Assembly (NCBI GenBank): GCA_030765045.1
Contig: CM060963.1
Location: 119,913,735-119,977,734 of the forward strand
Source: Tenodera sinensis
Taxonomy: Eukaryota; Arthropoda; Insecta; Mantodea; Mantidae
Direction: 5' to 3'
Length of the DNA: 64,000 bases
How positions within the stretch are numbered: the first letter of the stretch is position 1; the number at the start of each line of letters is the position of its first letter. A model generated the notes under the pieces. That model searched no databases, was not told the origin of the DNA, and saw only the letters and a list, made by a program, of their open reading frames with translations. Below are positions 1-11,570 of this stretch, in pieces. The translations under genes were made by a program, and so were the position numbers.

Positions 1-269
1 GCCACATTGTAAAACTGGTGCCCGTTAAGAAAACAGTTACATGAAAGCCACATACATGAATATGAGTCCTAAAGATAAACATTCCAGAGTTAAAACTGTC
101 CCCCAATCGGATCTCCGGGTGGGGACATCTTTAGGCAAATTTCATCACAATTCCAATACTTTAAGAATTCTACACAGATGTTCTAACTATCATAATCTGC
201 TGGCCTTGAAATTATATCTGGCTCTTTATACACATTGTAAATTTCTGTATTATACCTTATTTGCCAAAC
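1..269. other. No gene recognised
   Basis: AT-rich sequence that starts inside the window edge. It has short chance reading frames only and no recognisable domain, tRNA or repeat end. Confidence 0.5.
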
Positions 270-425
270 ACTCTTATCATTGAGGTGACCAAATATTTTT
301 CTAAGGACCTTCCTTTCGAAGATCATAAGTCTTTCAGCATTATTGTTTAAGACCCGGCTTTCTGCTCCATAGACCAGCAGCAGCCGTATCAGTGTTTTAT
401 AGAGCTTACATTTTGTTTTTGCAAA
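270..425 (-). pseudogene. Non-LTR retrotransposon RT C-terminal fragment
   Basis: Read on the minus strand, about 48 codons are uninterrupted and carry the end-of-palm and thumb signature of LINE reverse transcriptases: LYKTLIRLLLVYGAESRVL, then an ERLMIFERKVLRKIFG stretch. This pattern is common in RTE/CR1-type elements of invertebrates. No catalytic motif is left and nothing upstream continues it, so this is a short dead relic. The assignment to a LINE RT is solid; the clade is uncertain. Confidence 0.75.
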
Positions 426-1039
426 GGAAATGGGACTGCAGTTGTTTTTTTAGACCATATTAACTTTTATTTGCAATGCATATTCTTGCATTTATTTCAG
501 TTGTTACATTAGCATTGGCGGTTGTAGTGCTAAGATAATAACACTAATCACTTTCTAATCCTGATTCACATACCTACCTATGCAGTGCACAAGTTCAAAT
601 TACTTGCGAAGTTTGTGTGCATTCTATGATGGTTGTATTTTGTAAAAAGTAGTCTGCTCCTCAAACATATATAGCAAGTTTGAGTCTGCTATATCCTTTA
701 GCCTGTACATTTTAATCCTAAGCTTTCTCTTATTAGCCATTAGTTTTAGGCCTGTTCTATAGTTGCCAGATAAGATCACGTTTCTAGTTATCCAAGCAAT
801 GAGTACCTACTAGATCTTCTGCATGTACACAATGTGAATGACTGATGACAATCTGCTGGATCAGAGCTGCTGACTGTGGGTCAGAGAGTGCAATTCAAAG
901 AATAGGTACACACTGAACTACTTTGTCAGAAGATTTTGCGTACAGTGATGTGCAACATCTAGATAGTAAAGTGAATTGGATTTATTGAGACATCACTTAC
1001 TTATCTTGCTTTCATAGAAGTTTGAAAACAGTGTTGTAA
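426..1039. other. No gene recognised
   Basis: AT-rich stretch between a LINE relic and a PLE arm. I see no domain, tRNA, tandem repeat or usable reading frame. Confidence 0.5.
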
Positions 1040-1310
1040 TTAATTTAATTTAAAAGATGAGTTAATTAATAACACTGAACAACACTTACAACATATTTTT
1101 CCGGGACGTGTTTCAAAGGTTAACTTTCCTCCATTATCAACCGGACAATAACTGGGTTTCCATGGTGTTTCATGGTGCAGATGGTGATGCTTCTTCTGGT
1201 GTTTCTTCTGGTGGTGGTTCAATGAACTTACTGGAAATGTCTCTCTGAGGAATGTCGAAATTAAATACTCTTTCTATTTTTTAAAATAAAGATTTGCTCC
1301 CATGTGGACA
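1040..1310 (-). repeat. Left inverted arm of a Penelope-like element
   Basis: About 270 bases that reappear in reverse complement at about 3005-3280 with few changes. The arm holds the end of the PLE endonuclease frame (the STWEQIFILKNR segment) plus the 3' non-coding tail. It is the genuine 3' end of the minus-strand PLE next to it. Small His/Lys-rich reading frames in both arms are translations of this non-coding repeat, not genes. Confidence 0.85.
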
Positions 1311-2967
1311 GTTCTTGTTTTCCAGTTATGTGTTTGAGAAGTTTCTGTTCTAGCTTTATGTCATGATTTTTTGTCCAAAAGTGAAATGCAACCGCTGATT
1401 TTTCTAATTGTTTACTCTTAATGTTTCTAACGTGTTCCTTGGATCTAATTTCTAAATTTCTTTTGGTTTTTCCTATGTATATTTCATTACAATCACTGCA
1501 TTCAATTTGGTATATGCCAGATTTTTTGTTAGGTGGAATAGCATTTTTGATGTTTGAAAGTAGTAGGTTTTTTATGGAGTAATGGTTTACTGCTGCTAGC
1601 TGAATGTTGTATTCCTTGAACACTTTTTTAAATTTATCAAAGGCCCATGGGTGATATGTAAATTTTTTGAATATCATTGTTGTTTTTGCTGCTGTGAGAG
1701 TTGTAGTTTCTTTTAATAATTTTTTTTCTTTTCTGCTCGTTTTACCTTTTTATCTACTAATTCTTTGGGGAAGCCGTTTTTTTGTGCTATTTCAATTATT
1801 TTGTAATATTCTGTTTTATATTCTTCTGCTGAAAGAGGGATGTTCACCAATCTGTGTTAAACTATTGAAAATTGCTTGTTTGTGGCTTCTTGGATTGTAA
1901 CTATTAGCTTTTATGTAGTTGTCTGTCTGTGTTGGTTTTCTGTGAATACCGAAATTTATTCTATCCTTGTTTTTGATTAATTTTAGATCTAAAAATGGTA
2001 ATTTATTATCTTTTTCTACTTCCACTGTGAAATTTATACTTTTGTCCTGTATGATCAGAAGTTTTAATGCGTCACTGATGTGTCTTTTTGGAACTATTGC
2101 AAATATGTCATCCACATATCTCTGCAAGAGTTTGAACATCCACGGGAAACCTTTTGTGATCCTTATTTCCAATGAACTCATGTAAATATCTGCTAAGAAT
2201 GGCAAGAGAGGGTTGCCCATTGCTAAACCTGAAGTTTGACGGAAATACTTTGTTTGGAACTGGAAGAAATTTTGTTCTGTGCATAATTTGGCGAGTTCTA
2301 TGTATTCTGCAATTTCTGACAATGACATTCCAAGTGATTTGAGCCAATTTTTGATCAGTGATGGGAGTTTTTCTATTGGTATACTGGGAAATAGTGACTT
2401 TACGTCAAAGGAGACAAGGGTGTCCTCTTCTGTTAATTTGAAGTCTTTGATGTGTTCTATTAGTTCATAACTGTTTCTTATGCTTAAACTTTCAAATTTA
2501 GGAAATGAATTAAATTTATTAGATAGCCATTTTGCCAGTTTGTAAGTTGGTGAATCTATGCTGCTAATTATGGGTCTCATGGTGATGTCTGGTTTGTGTA
2601 TTTTGGGTAAACCATAGATTCTGGGTACGGTTGGATTATTTGGTTTAATTGCATATTTGTTTGGTATTATGCTTGAATTTTGTATAGTTTTTTCAAAGGT
2701 TTGAACACAAGTGGTTAGCGGGTTTTTGCTGATTTTTTCGAAGTTACTATCATTTAGCATTCTTTCCATTTTTTCTATGCAATTTGATTTATTCATTATT
2801 ACTATTTTGTTCCCTTTGTCTGCCTTTGTACATGCTACGTTTTTATGTTTTAAAGAATGGATAACATTTCGTTTATTTTTGTAACTTGATCTGTATTTTA
2901 ATTCTTCTAAAATCTTTTTGCACTGGGTTTTTACCGAATTTTGTGTAGATAATGGTAAACACTGTGC
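1261..2967 (-). pseudogene. Penelope-like retroelement: RT plus GIY-YIG endonuclease, frameshifted
   Basis: PLEs encode a reverse transcriptase related to telomerase joined to a GIY-YIG nicking endonuclease. On the minus strand the frame is open from about 2967, giving the PLE block ADKGNKIVIMNKSN just before the first Met (2796). The RT palm follows with the catalytic YVDD motif (YVDDIFAIVP) and the conserved PFLDLKL and RKPTQTDNY blocks. The endonuclease (1677 downward) shows GIYQIECSDCNEIYIGKT and the RSKEHVRN block. Two frameshifts break the frame: one near 1835 after the IGEHP block and one in an A-rich run near 1715-1730. The stop before residue 1 at about 2968 suggests 5' truncation. 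The element is dead but recently intact. PLE identity is firm. Confidence 0.9.
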
Positions 2968-3004
2968 TCAAATATTTATGTGTGCTATATAGTCTTCAAT
3001 TTCC

Positions 3005-3280
3005 GTCCACATGGGAACAAATCTTTATTTTAAAAAATAGAAACAGAGTATTTAATTTCGACATTCCTCAGAGAGACATTTTCAGTAAGTTCATTGAACC
3101 ACCACCATAAGAAACACCAGAAGAAGGATCACCATCTGCACCATGAAACACCATGGAAACCCAGTTATTGTCCGGTTGATAATGGAGGAAAGTTAACCTT
3201 CGAAACACGTCCCGGAAAAATATGTTGTAAGTGTTGTTCAGTGTTATTAATTAACTCACCTTTTAAATTAAATTCATCAC
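3005..3280 (+). repeat. Right inverted arm of the Penelope-like element
   Basis: Reverse-complement copy of 1040-1310. Reading rightward it starts inside the endonuclease C-terminus and runs through the 3' tail, so it is a strongly 5'-truncated PLE copy facing away from the main copy. Terminal repeats in inverted or direct order are known in Penelope elements. Confidence 0.85.
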
Positions 3281-3369
3281 TTACTTGTTTACTGATTCCA
3301 ACTGCTGAAACATGCTGTCATCCTCTGGTCTCTTTTCCAGCAATTTCCAGGAATTTCTTGCTGAGGTTG

Positions 3370-3640
3370 TCAGTATTTATTTTTCAGAATGAATATATTC
3401 TCCCAGGCTATTAGTTCTTTTGCATTAGAGATGCTTTTGAAGTGTAGGTTCAGCATCAATTTTGTGGTTTTTCTAGCCAAAAAGGTCTGCTACTGCCGAT
3501 TTTTTCACTTATTTATACTGTAGATTCCTGAGATGTTCTTTAGACCTTGTTTTCAATTTTCTTTTTGTTTTTCCAGTATACATTTTGTTGCAGCCTTTGT
3601 AGTTGAACTGGTATACTTAGATTTATTTGAGTCATATCAT
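3370..3640 (-). pseudogene. Second PLE: GIY-YIG endonuclease remnant
   Basis: The minus strand here again reads as a PLE GIY-YIG domain: VYQFNYKGCNKMYTGKTKRK, then TRSKEHLRN, KSAVADLF and KNHKIDAEP blocks. It has several stops and no continuous frame. The sequence differs clearly from the PLE at 1261-2967, so this is an older, separate insertion next to the inverted arm. No RT portion is recognisable. Confidence 0.7.
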
Positions 3641-3806
3641 TTCTTCCTCTTCTGTACAAGCTGATACTGAGTTCACACTAAAGATTCGTAAATATCCAGT
3701 GGCAACAATGGCCAAGTGTTGTTGCACATGGCTTTATTAGAATTAACTCTAATACAAAGAAAGGTATCTTTAAACAAAATAGTACTTAATGAAATCATAT
3801 TACAAT

Positions 3807-5132
3807 ATAGGGCTTTCGAACTGGTTCTTCACCGCTGCACGGCCTTTTGCCTGTGCGAGTTTGAAGCTGCTGCGGCTGGGTTTGCCGCTACTAACAAGCT
3901 GCACATAAAACATGTATAAAAATCTTATCTTATAGAAAATGCTGGAAATGTCGTCCCTACTCCGCTATACAGGCATTATATTGGGAAAACACATTCTGAT
4001 TCACACAATTAAGTTGGGCCACTGTAATGTCTCTGATTTCATTTCTAATATTTGTTTTAGTTCTTCCAATGTGTGAGGATTTTTCTCGTAAACTTTGTCT
4101 TTCAGGTTACCCCACACACTGTTAGATCAGGAGGGCCATACATCAGCACTAATCACTCTATCTTCAAACACTTCCCTAATTTTATCCATGGAGTCCTCGG
4201 CTGTATGAGCAGTAGCAGAATCTTGTTGAAACCACCCATATGACTTTTCTTCTGTCAGTTCACGAAAAAATGGGGTCAAAATGTCATTTCGGTACCTCTC
4301 GGCATTTACAGCCTGGTCGTAAAATATTGGACCAATTATGTGTCTAGCGCTAACAGCACACCAAACTCCAACTTTCTAATCATAATGAGGGATTTCTTGG
4401 ACGCGATGTGGATTTTGAGATGCCCAATATACCGACTGTTATGAGTGTTCACACGACCATTTAGATGAAACCACGCCTCATCTGAAAAGAACAGAAGCTG
4501 TGGATCAATTAAACCATCGTTCACTGATGAAAGAAACCACTCACAATAACACATTCGCGCAATGGGATCACTTTGTTTTAAGCACTGGACACGTGTACAC
4601 TTATAAGGTTTCAGTTTTAATAATTTTGTTGCTGTGTGTGCAGAAGTCACTGAAACCCCCACCTATTATGCTAATTTTGGGAGTGATTTTGTTGGTGTAC
4701 GTTCAAGGCTAGCACCTATTTCGTCAAATTTTTCTTCTGTTAAAACTGTATGTTTAAGCTTGGGTTTTTTGTTTGCCACAGAACCAGTGCTTTCGAATTT
4801 GTTCACAATGTTATGAATTCCACGTCTGGATGGAGGGACTTCACCAGGGAACTTCTGAATATATTCTATGCCAACACGACGTGCAGATTCATGTTTATAA
4901 TAAGTTTTACAAATAAAAATACGCTGCACCAAGGTCAGTCGCCTGTCCATGGTGACAAATAATCACTAACTGAGTGCGTGTCTATTGGGAGAAGTGGGGG
5001 TAGCATAGTGGCGGGAAGCAGGAGCATGCTTTCACGGGGGCCTTTTGTTGCTACAGACCCGGCTGTGGCAACTTCAAACGTGTACAGGCAAAAGGCCATG
5101 CAGCAGTGAAGAACCGATTCGAAAGTCCTGTA
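3807..5132 (-). mobile_element. Mariner-type DNA transposon with about 95-base terminal inverted repeats
   Basis: Bases about 3807-3900 and about 5042-5132 are inverted repeats. Both outer ends read ggctttcgaa..ggttcttc or close to it, followed by a shared stretch ending near the Val/Ala-rich segment. Flanking TA dinucleotides fit a TA target. The about 1.3 kb between the ends encodes a broken mariner-like transposase on the minus strand. TIRs this long are more than usual for mariners (about 30 bases). The element is complete in outline but its gene is broken. Confidence 0.8.
4080..4950 (-). pseudogene. Mariner-like transposase, frameshifted
   Basis: A cut-and-paste transposase in two main frames. 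The first (4950 to 4666) starts at a Met and holds the helix-turn-helix region of the DUF4817 type, with motifs RIFICKTYYKHESARRVG and GIHNIVNKFESTGSVANK. After a frame change comes the catalytic region with FFSDEAWFHLNGRVNTHNSR (first Asp present). A third frame near 4190-4240 gives FQQDSATAHTA (second Asp present). The last block, normally a PDLTP..FFLWG segment, is shortened by a deletion near 4110-4130. At least three disruptions make it inactive. Confidence 0.8.
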
Positions 5133-5159
5133 TTTTAATATATGAAATATCTTAAAGAA

Positions 5160-6370
5160 CAGGAAAATTTTGCTCCTGGCATTCCAATATAGAGCTAATA
5201 AATTGCCTTGTTGCTGTTGAATTGGACTGAGACCTGTACAGTGAAATAGATGTGTTGAATCCATCGCTGATTTAGCTGTTTTGCAGATGACGCACTGCTC
5301 TGTTGGGAATATGTTTATTCTTGCTAGATAAGCTGCTAGGCAGTTATGTCCTGTTTCCAGTCTGAAAATCACTAGTGCTTCTTTCCTTAACTTATTCTTA
5401 TTTTTAGTTCATAAATCATGTATTTTTGCCCACTGCTTTGTTTTAATGAGGGGTAATTTCACTCTGCCATCTTGTTTGAATTTAATTTGATTATCTTCTT
5501 GATTGTGCCGACTGTGAGTTGTTTATTTCCCATGTGAACCATAGTACCTTTTTTTGGCTAGAGTATCTGCTATTTCATTGCCTTCTACTCCCAATATGGG
5601 CAGGGATCCATTGTAATATGATGTTTTCTTTAATTTTATATGTTTGAGGTCTTGAATTCAAAGCAAGTAAACTTTGGTATTCGAGCATACAGGTTGTATA
5701 GCAGCTAAAGACTATATGTAGGACTGCTTAAACAATTTAATTCTGCAAATCAAATTTTGTAGAGCCAAAGCTTTGATTTCTCCATTGAAATTATTTACCT
5801 ACTGAAGCATAGAGTGAGAATAATTTGTAGAAGACTCTAGCCCCTGCACCTCTGTCGCCTATACATGAGACATCCGTACAGACACCTAACCATTGATCTT
5901 CAAGGTATTTTTCATTTAGCACACTAAGTGGATAGCATTTTAATATTTCTGGATTTTCATCTTTCTTTGCGAGTTGGTCTAGAAGGGATAAGTTGATTGG
6001 AAGTGAAGTGTACTCTAGTGGATTCATTATTTCAGCTATGGGTTCAATTTCAGATGGTATACATAGAGTTTTTAAAATATGTCTGCCAACATTTAAGGTG
6101 TTCTCTGAGTTTTTAGTTGATCAACATGATTTATTCTGAATATCAAGTTTGCTCTTTGTGACATTTGCATTTTAATTATGTTAAATGCAGCTTGATTTTG
6201 TACTTCTTTTTGTACAGGTAGATTATTTGTATATAGTTGAGTGCTGTAACTGGTGCTTTTACTGCTCCAGATATTAGTCTTAAAGCATTTGACTGTATCT
6301 TTCTAGTAGTTCAATGGCCAAGTAGGTACCGCATTTTGTTGGCATGTTGAATTATTTTTCACAATTTATT
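5160..6370 (-). pseudogene. I-like non-LTR retrotransposon 3' part: RT thumb, RNase H, Cys motif
   Basis: Minus-strand remnant in several frames. Near 6200-6300 is the RT thumb block NALRLISGAVKAPVTAL. Near 5790-6027 is the start of an RNase H domain (CTDVSCIGDRGAGARVF, equivalent to the usual YTDGS..GAG start but with the catalytic Asp region altered). Near 5560-5620 is VEGNEIADTLAKK. The C-terminal block RLETGHNCLAAYLARINIFP, with EQCVICKTAK, follows at 5240-5372. The same layout, in better shape, occurs at 58526-59378. Multiple stops make this a dead copy. Confidence 0.8.
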
Positions 6371-6479
6371 TTGGACTACACCATTCAAGTAGCAAAACTA
6401 AATGTTTATGTTGCAAGAAGGACAATTTTAAATTAGGGCGAGGTAAGAAGCATTTATTAAACTGAAGCAATCTTTAATT

Positions 6480-7720
6480 TCTTCTCAAGCGTTAACCACT
6501 CTAGTCTTCTCAAAACCTTACAAAACTACGAAAAAAGGCAAGGAAATAACAGATCAAAATACAATGGTGGTGGAGGAACGTGATATTAATCTATTACATT
6601 ATAGAAAAGCTAAACAAAGATGAGTAATTAGAAGAGACAAGGATAAATTATGGGAAAAATTTATGGAGGATAACCCTAAGCAACATTCAGGGTATGCATA
6701 TAAATCATGGACAAAATTATAAAACCAGAAATATTATCTACAATTAAAGTAAATGGTGAATTGACCAAGAACTGTAAAGAATCTGCAACTCACAAGATGA
6801 ATTATTACCTAGTGATAATATTGAGCAAGATGAGGATGTACATACTATTAAAAGAAACAAAATGTTGGAGCAATATTCAAGGGCAATAACACAAACATCC
6901 TTTTGGTGTCGGCAAAATTTGATTGGCAATTAAGAATTTAAAAAAGAAGCAGCCAGACCAGACAGCATAATTAATTTATATGTTTAGGAAACGTATTAAT
7001 ACCATACCCACAGAAATTATTTAAATACTACTTATGGCAAGGAAGACTTTCCCTTTTGTTGAAAGGAGGCTAATGTAATATTACTTAGAAAAAGCAAGTA
7101 TAAGGATATATTGCAACCAAAATCTAATAAACCGACTTGTCTCCTTTAAATTGTGGGGAAAATATTTGAGTAATTAACTTATAAAAGAACAAGAGAATAT
7201 AAGGCAACAATGGGTATGAATGAAAGAGAATACAGCTTTCAGAAGGGCTGGTGAACAGAAGATGCAATTAATGACCTTATATTAACAGTAGAAGGATCAA
7301 ATGCAAACTATGCTGTTGGCATCCTAGTTGTGTGGAGCATTTGAATATGTTTGGTGACTGACATTTTTTAAATATTACTATGAAAAAATTACCCTAGATG
7401 CACATATGAAATTTTGAAGAATATGGATAGCAGAGTATAAGTAGAAGGTATTAAAGATGAAACTTATAGAGAAGATAACATGGGATGTACAGAGGGTTGT
7501 TTTTGGATAACTTTCAGGACATTAATTTAAAACTATTAGATGATTTACGCAGGAATCAAATGTAACAAAAACTATCACTTATGTGGACACTCTACTTATA
7601 TTGAAGAAACTGAAAGTTCTAATAAACAAATAATACAATTTCAAATGTGGTGCAAATAAACGAAATTGGAAATGGCATCTAGGAAATTCAGGGTTATGCT
7701 ACTAAAAGGACAAATATGAG
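6480..7720 (+). pseudogene. R1-like non-LTR retrotransposon reverse transcriptase, heavily decayed
   Basis: Plus-strand fragments in changing frames line up in RT order. They are KSWTKL and ARPDSI (A/G-P-D-G type block) near 6700-6965, an FPFVWKEANVILLRKSKYKD-like stretch near 7040-7110, EREYSFQKG..TEDAIND near 7220-7275, and a GILV...WSIFEYVW stretch near 7315-7350 at the palm. The YSFQKGWSTEDAI pattern is characteristic of R1-type elements. There are many stops and indels. The YADD box is not visible. Confidence 0.65.
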
Positions 7721-8215
7721 ATTATGTAATTAAATTTTAAAAAATTTCAATTTAATTAATGTCAATTTCTTTTAAGTCCAGTAAATGAAAGCACTGTTAC
7801 ATATTAAAAAATACTGATACTTATGCCTTTTCAACTGAATTGTTAGTTGTTGAAAGGAAAGAAGTCCAGATTTTGTAAGTTTGACTGTTTTTATCAATTC
7901 ATAAAGCAAGCTGATCTATTAGTGTAGAAACAAACTAATGCAAGACATTCCATGTGCTTTGAGGTGGTCAAACTTGTCGTTCAATGCTAAGTATGTATAA
8001 GAGTAGAACAGTTATTTGCGACTATCTCAAAACTTTTGAAAGTGGACTTAGTTCCTTTCGACATCCAATTCAATTATATTTTCATGTTAGCCATACTAAT
8101 ATTCAAAAGTGTTTTAAATAAAATTGTTAATATTCTGATTATGATCAATAGGAATGCTTTCTTTATGATGCTTCCAACTGGTATTCATTTATTCTAAAAG
8201 GTAGCAGATTTGCCA
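7721..8215. other. No gene recognised
   Basis: AT-rich sequence after the R1-like relic. No domain, tandem repeat or convincing element end was seen. Confidence 0.5.
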
Positions 8216-8560
8216 GAGTACCATAGCACTTCTAACAGGCAATATCTATCAAGGAAGTGAGTGAGTGAGTAGTGGGGTTTACGGGCCCGTCGACAACTAG
8301 GTCATTAGGGCCCGAAGTCCAAAAATAAAAACAAAGAAATAAAACCTCACCCTTTTAAAGCTAAAAAGTGAAAGTTAAAATACCTAAAAATGAACATTAT
8401 AATTACTAAAAAGAGAGCTAAGACAGCTAAAAAAGGAAAATTAAAAACCGATAAACACTTAAATTACGAAAGACATAAAACTGGTTACTGTTAAAAAGGG
8501 CTAAAAACACGAGTAAAAACATCCTAAAAGTATAGTTCCGCCAAGATAAAAGAAACCTTA
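8216..8560. repeat. Possible dispersed repeat with conserved head
   Basis: Starts with a (GTGA)n-like run and a GC-rich head (gggtttacgggcccgtcgac then aactaggtcattagggcccg), followed by A-rich sequence with many aaa-cta-aaa type short repeats up to about 8530. The ggtcattagg head with an A-rich body looks like a retroposon, but no second copy is in this window, so this is an inference. Confidence 0.3.
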
Positions 8561-10587
8561 CACTTGCTTACCAAAATCGATATGCGCAACAAACCGCAGT
8601 ACTGTATTTACAGCTACTGGATCGTTGCCTAACACGGTGATCAAGGAAGTTATTAGTGTCACAGTTTAATACGTGCAAACAAAATATAACCACACCATGA
8701 AAGGACCAAGCAAGGTGGTGCCACAATAACATTTGCAATATGTCTTCGGAGGTCGCAAGTTTGAACCACCTAACTGCACACTGACTTGTTTTTTGTGGCA
8801 TCCCTCTTGCCACTTAGACAAATACTGGGGTGCTGATCTTCATAATACAACTATCCTGTCCACGATTTCCTGTTCCCATCCTTTCCCTCTCATCCATTTC
8901 AGGATTGCAGAGCAAGGTGATGGTGTTCAGCGGGTTGCGGGGATGGTGGCTTGCTCTCAGTAAAGTGTTTCATTGCAGGCATCATTAGGGCTCGGCCCGA
9001 GCAGGCATTGGCGTGCAGTGACAAGGATAGGTAGCAATGCATGATTTTCCTGGCATCGCCTTAACCTGCCTGGCAAATAGCACCATCATTGAGGTCCAGC
9101 CACTACTCCGAAGGTGGCAGTTGACCCGAGTGTGGTGAAGGAGTCGAATGCATTTTATCTGGAAACGATAGGAATCTCATCTCAGCTTGCACCTGTCATT
9201 CATCAAGATCTGATTGCCCTTTGGGTCTTTTCATTCATCTCTCCCTCCCAGGGGTCATGGCAGAATGCACAAAGGGTGGGAGCCTACATGCTGTGCTCCG
9301 TCCCGGTTGCAGGGGCCCGTCCGTTGTACCTATCCTTACTTTTTACACCATGAAAGGTGATTCCAAAATGGTTAAATACAAACATATGAGATAATAGCTA
9401 GAGCATATACCTGTATTATGGACTTCTTGTAATAGCAATGGAAATATATTACATTCTAAACTTCAGCATTCAAGCATACTTCTTCCTACCTGGTTCACAT
9501 GCACTTTCCACAAGAACACTTGTGTTCCTTATTAGCTCATCATATTTTGCTACAAGTGACAGAGGCATCTTTGGTGCTTCGTACATCAACACACTACTTT
9601 AGGCACTTTGACATTCACTGTAAAAAAGAAATGCATAATGTTAATTTACAAAAATTTTGTTTCAGGCATTTTACATTAGCTCAGGGAAAAATGGCAAATC
9701 CTGAGATGGAAAATGCAGGTTCATGAAAAGCGAATTTAATGGGTATTTATTAATTTCACATAAACAAGTAATATGCAAAAGAAATTGAAAGTTAGTATTT
9801 TAAGCACAGTTAATACCATCTTTAGATATTAAAGTATATTGCAAATATTTTAAGCAACACACAGTGCCCTGGTTACACTATTTTTATTACAGATACTTCA
9901 TATTACCCATACATGGACATTTCTAATGATCAAAAGACTAATACTGAGAGCAGTTATTAATTTTCAACTTGCAGTATGTGTCTGGGTGAAAAAGAAAAGA
10001 TTATATTGCATATGAACATGAAATAAGATCTTAATATTTCATACTTTTTAGCTATTGTAACAGATTATGTTTCCCTTTATTACTTACTCATGGGAAGTCC
10101 AAAGGTAAACATCACTACATTGGAACAAGGGGATAAAGTGCAGCAAGCAGTTGTTTACTCAAGAGTGGTCTACTAACCCTGTCATTCTATAAGTGACTAA
10201 TAGAATCCTCACCTTGTTTAAAATTATGTTCTAAAGCCTTCAAACATGGTACTATTTTGTTACATGACGTATCATAATATGATAGATGTATATTATTAAT
10301 TTGTTACTATGTGTACCTACCTGAACTGCAAGAACAGTCAGATTACTAAATTAAACCTGAATATTTAATTTTATAACCAGCAATGCTTATATGAAATAAG
10401 GAAAGGATTATTAGAATTATGTTAAACATATTAGCAATTCTCTGCACATTCTAGTGTACTGAAACCAAACATTCTGTTAACCACATCATTTTCTTTACTC
10501 ATAGATAATTTTCAGAGCTGTTTCATTTTTAAATTTACTATCTGGTAATCATGTAAAAATGTTCAGCAATGGCTTTAATTCACTAAT
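8561..10587. other. Non-coding; GC-richer block then AT-rich DNA
   Basis: 8740-9350 is notably richer in G and C than its surroundings and has two chance frames of about 80 codons with no recognisable motifs. 9351-10587 is plain AT-rich sequence. No gene, tRNA or element end could be supported. Confidence 0.4.
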
Positions 10588-11142
10588 TTAGACAGAGCCA
10601 CAAAGGTCCGAACATGCTGTGCAGTGTCCTACCTGCCCAACTTCCCGGCACTTGCTACCGTCTACCACTATCATAGGAAGGTGCAGTTGAAAGCATACAA
10701 CAGTTTTAAAACTGCTTTTAAAGGTTTTAGCTACCAACTTTAGGAAAGGAGATGCTGAAACTGGCCACCGTTGTCCATAAATTTCTAGCACCTCTTTAGG
10801 AAGCGATCCATCACTAGTCATAGTTCACACTGAGAAATGCTGGCAATTTCCCAGGAGATATTTTGTTTCAATTCTTCCAGGGTATGTGAGTTTGTCTTGT
10901 ACACTTTATGTTTTAAGTTACCCCAGAGATAGAAATCGCAGGGGTAGAAAGATAGAAATCTACTAATTCTGTCTTGAAACACACTTTCAATTGTTCTCAT
11001 CAAAAGATGAGCTGTTGCAGAGTCTTGTCGGAAAAAAGGCAAAATCACATCTGTTTGTTAATTCTCTAAAACAAAGGGGCAAAATTCTATTTATGTATGT
11101 ACGGCATCAACTGTTGACGCAAATAAAATTGACCCCATTACT
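10588..11142 (-). pseudogene. Mariner-like transposase C-terminal half, inverted fragment
   Basis: The minus strand reads the transposase middle and end: ASTVDA (11100-11120), FRQDSATAHLLMRTIESVFQ with the catalytic Asp, FYPCDFYLWGNLKHKVY and SHTLEELKQNISWEIASIS. It continues into the 3' end of the element (10600-10740), which matches the end of the copy at 13765-14890. The sequence breaks at about 11142, where the same family continues on the other strand. Confidence 0.8.
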
Positions 11143-11475
11143 CAGAACCTAATATTGTTCATGAAGTACCCTTTCATGACGAAAAAATTGGTGTATCATG
11201 TGCCGTTAGCAGAGAAACGTTTCAGAGCTTCAATAAGTGATTTCAATCTCTAGGGTAACTTAAAACAAAGTGTACAAGAAAATCCACACACCTAGAAGAA
11301 TTAAAACAGAATATCTGCCAGGAAATTACCAGCATTTCTCAACGTGAACTACGGTGAATAATGGATAGTTTCCTAAACAGGTGCCAAAAATACATGGACA
11401 ACAGTAGCCAGTTTCAACATCTCCTTTCATAAAGTTGTTAAGTAAAGCCTTTAAAAGTGTTGTATGGTTCCATCC
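11143..11475 (+). pseudogene. Mariner-like transposase fragment, head-to-head with its neighbour
   Basis: Plus-strand pieces match the same mariner family: NLILFMKYPFMTKKLVYH (equivalent to PNIVHEIPLHDEKIGVR in the 14.2 kb copy), then after a deletion the GNLKQSVQENPHT-like and LEELKQNICQEITSIS-like blocks, and the element 3' end near 11400-11470. Together with the adjoining minus-strand fragment it forms an inverted, head-to-head arrangement. Confidence 0.75.
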
Positions 11476-11570
11476 ACACCTTTCTATGAGTTAACCTTAA
11501 TGTTAACCTTCCCCCTCCAACTCATCACAGCTGTGAAACGCCAGAGATCCACTGGTTGTACAATACAAAA
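11476..11570 (+). repeat. Dispersed repeat module, copy 1
   Basis: The stretch ccaactcatcacagctgtga and flanks (about 85 bases) recur in inverse orientation at about 58340-58470, with close identity over ttaaccttcc..ctccaactca and the following ccactgg..gtacaata part. The nature of the module is unknown. It may be the conserved end of a dispersed element. Confidence 0.6.

Noticed and set aside
1040..1222. Small His/Lys-rich protein, also at 3094-3414
   Set aside because: The two frames are the same non-coding PLE inverted repeat read in both places.
8733..9353. Two frames of about 76-79 codons in the GC-richer block
   Set aside because: No motif, no splice signals and no homologous copy in the window.
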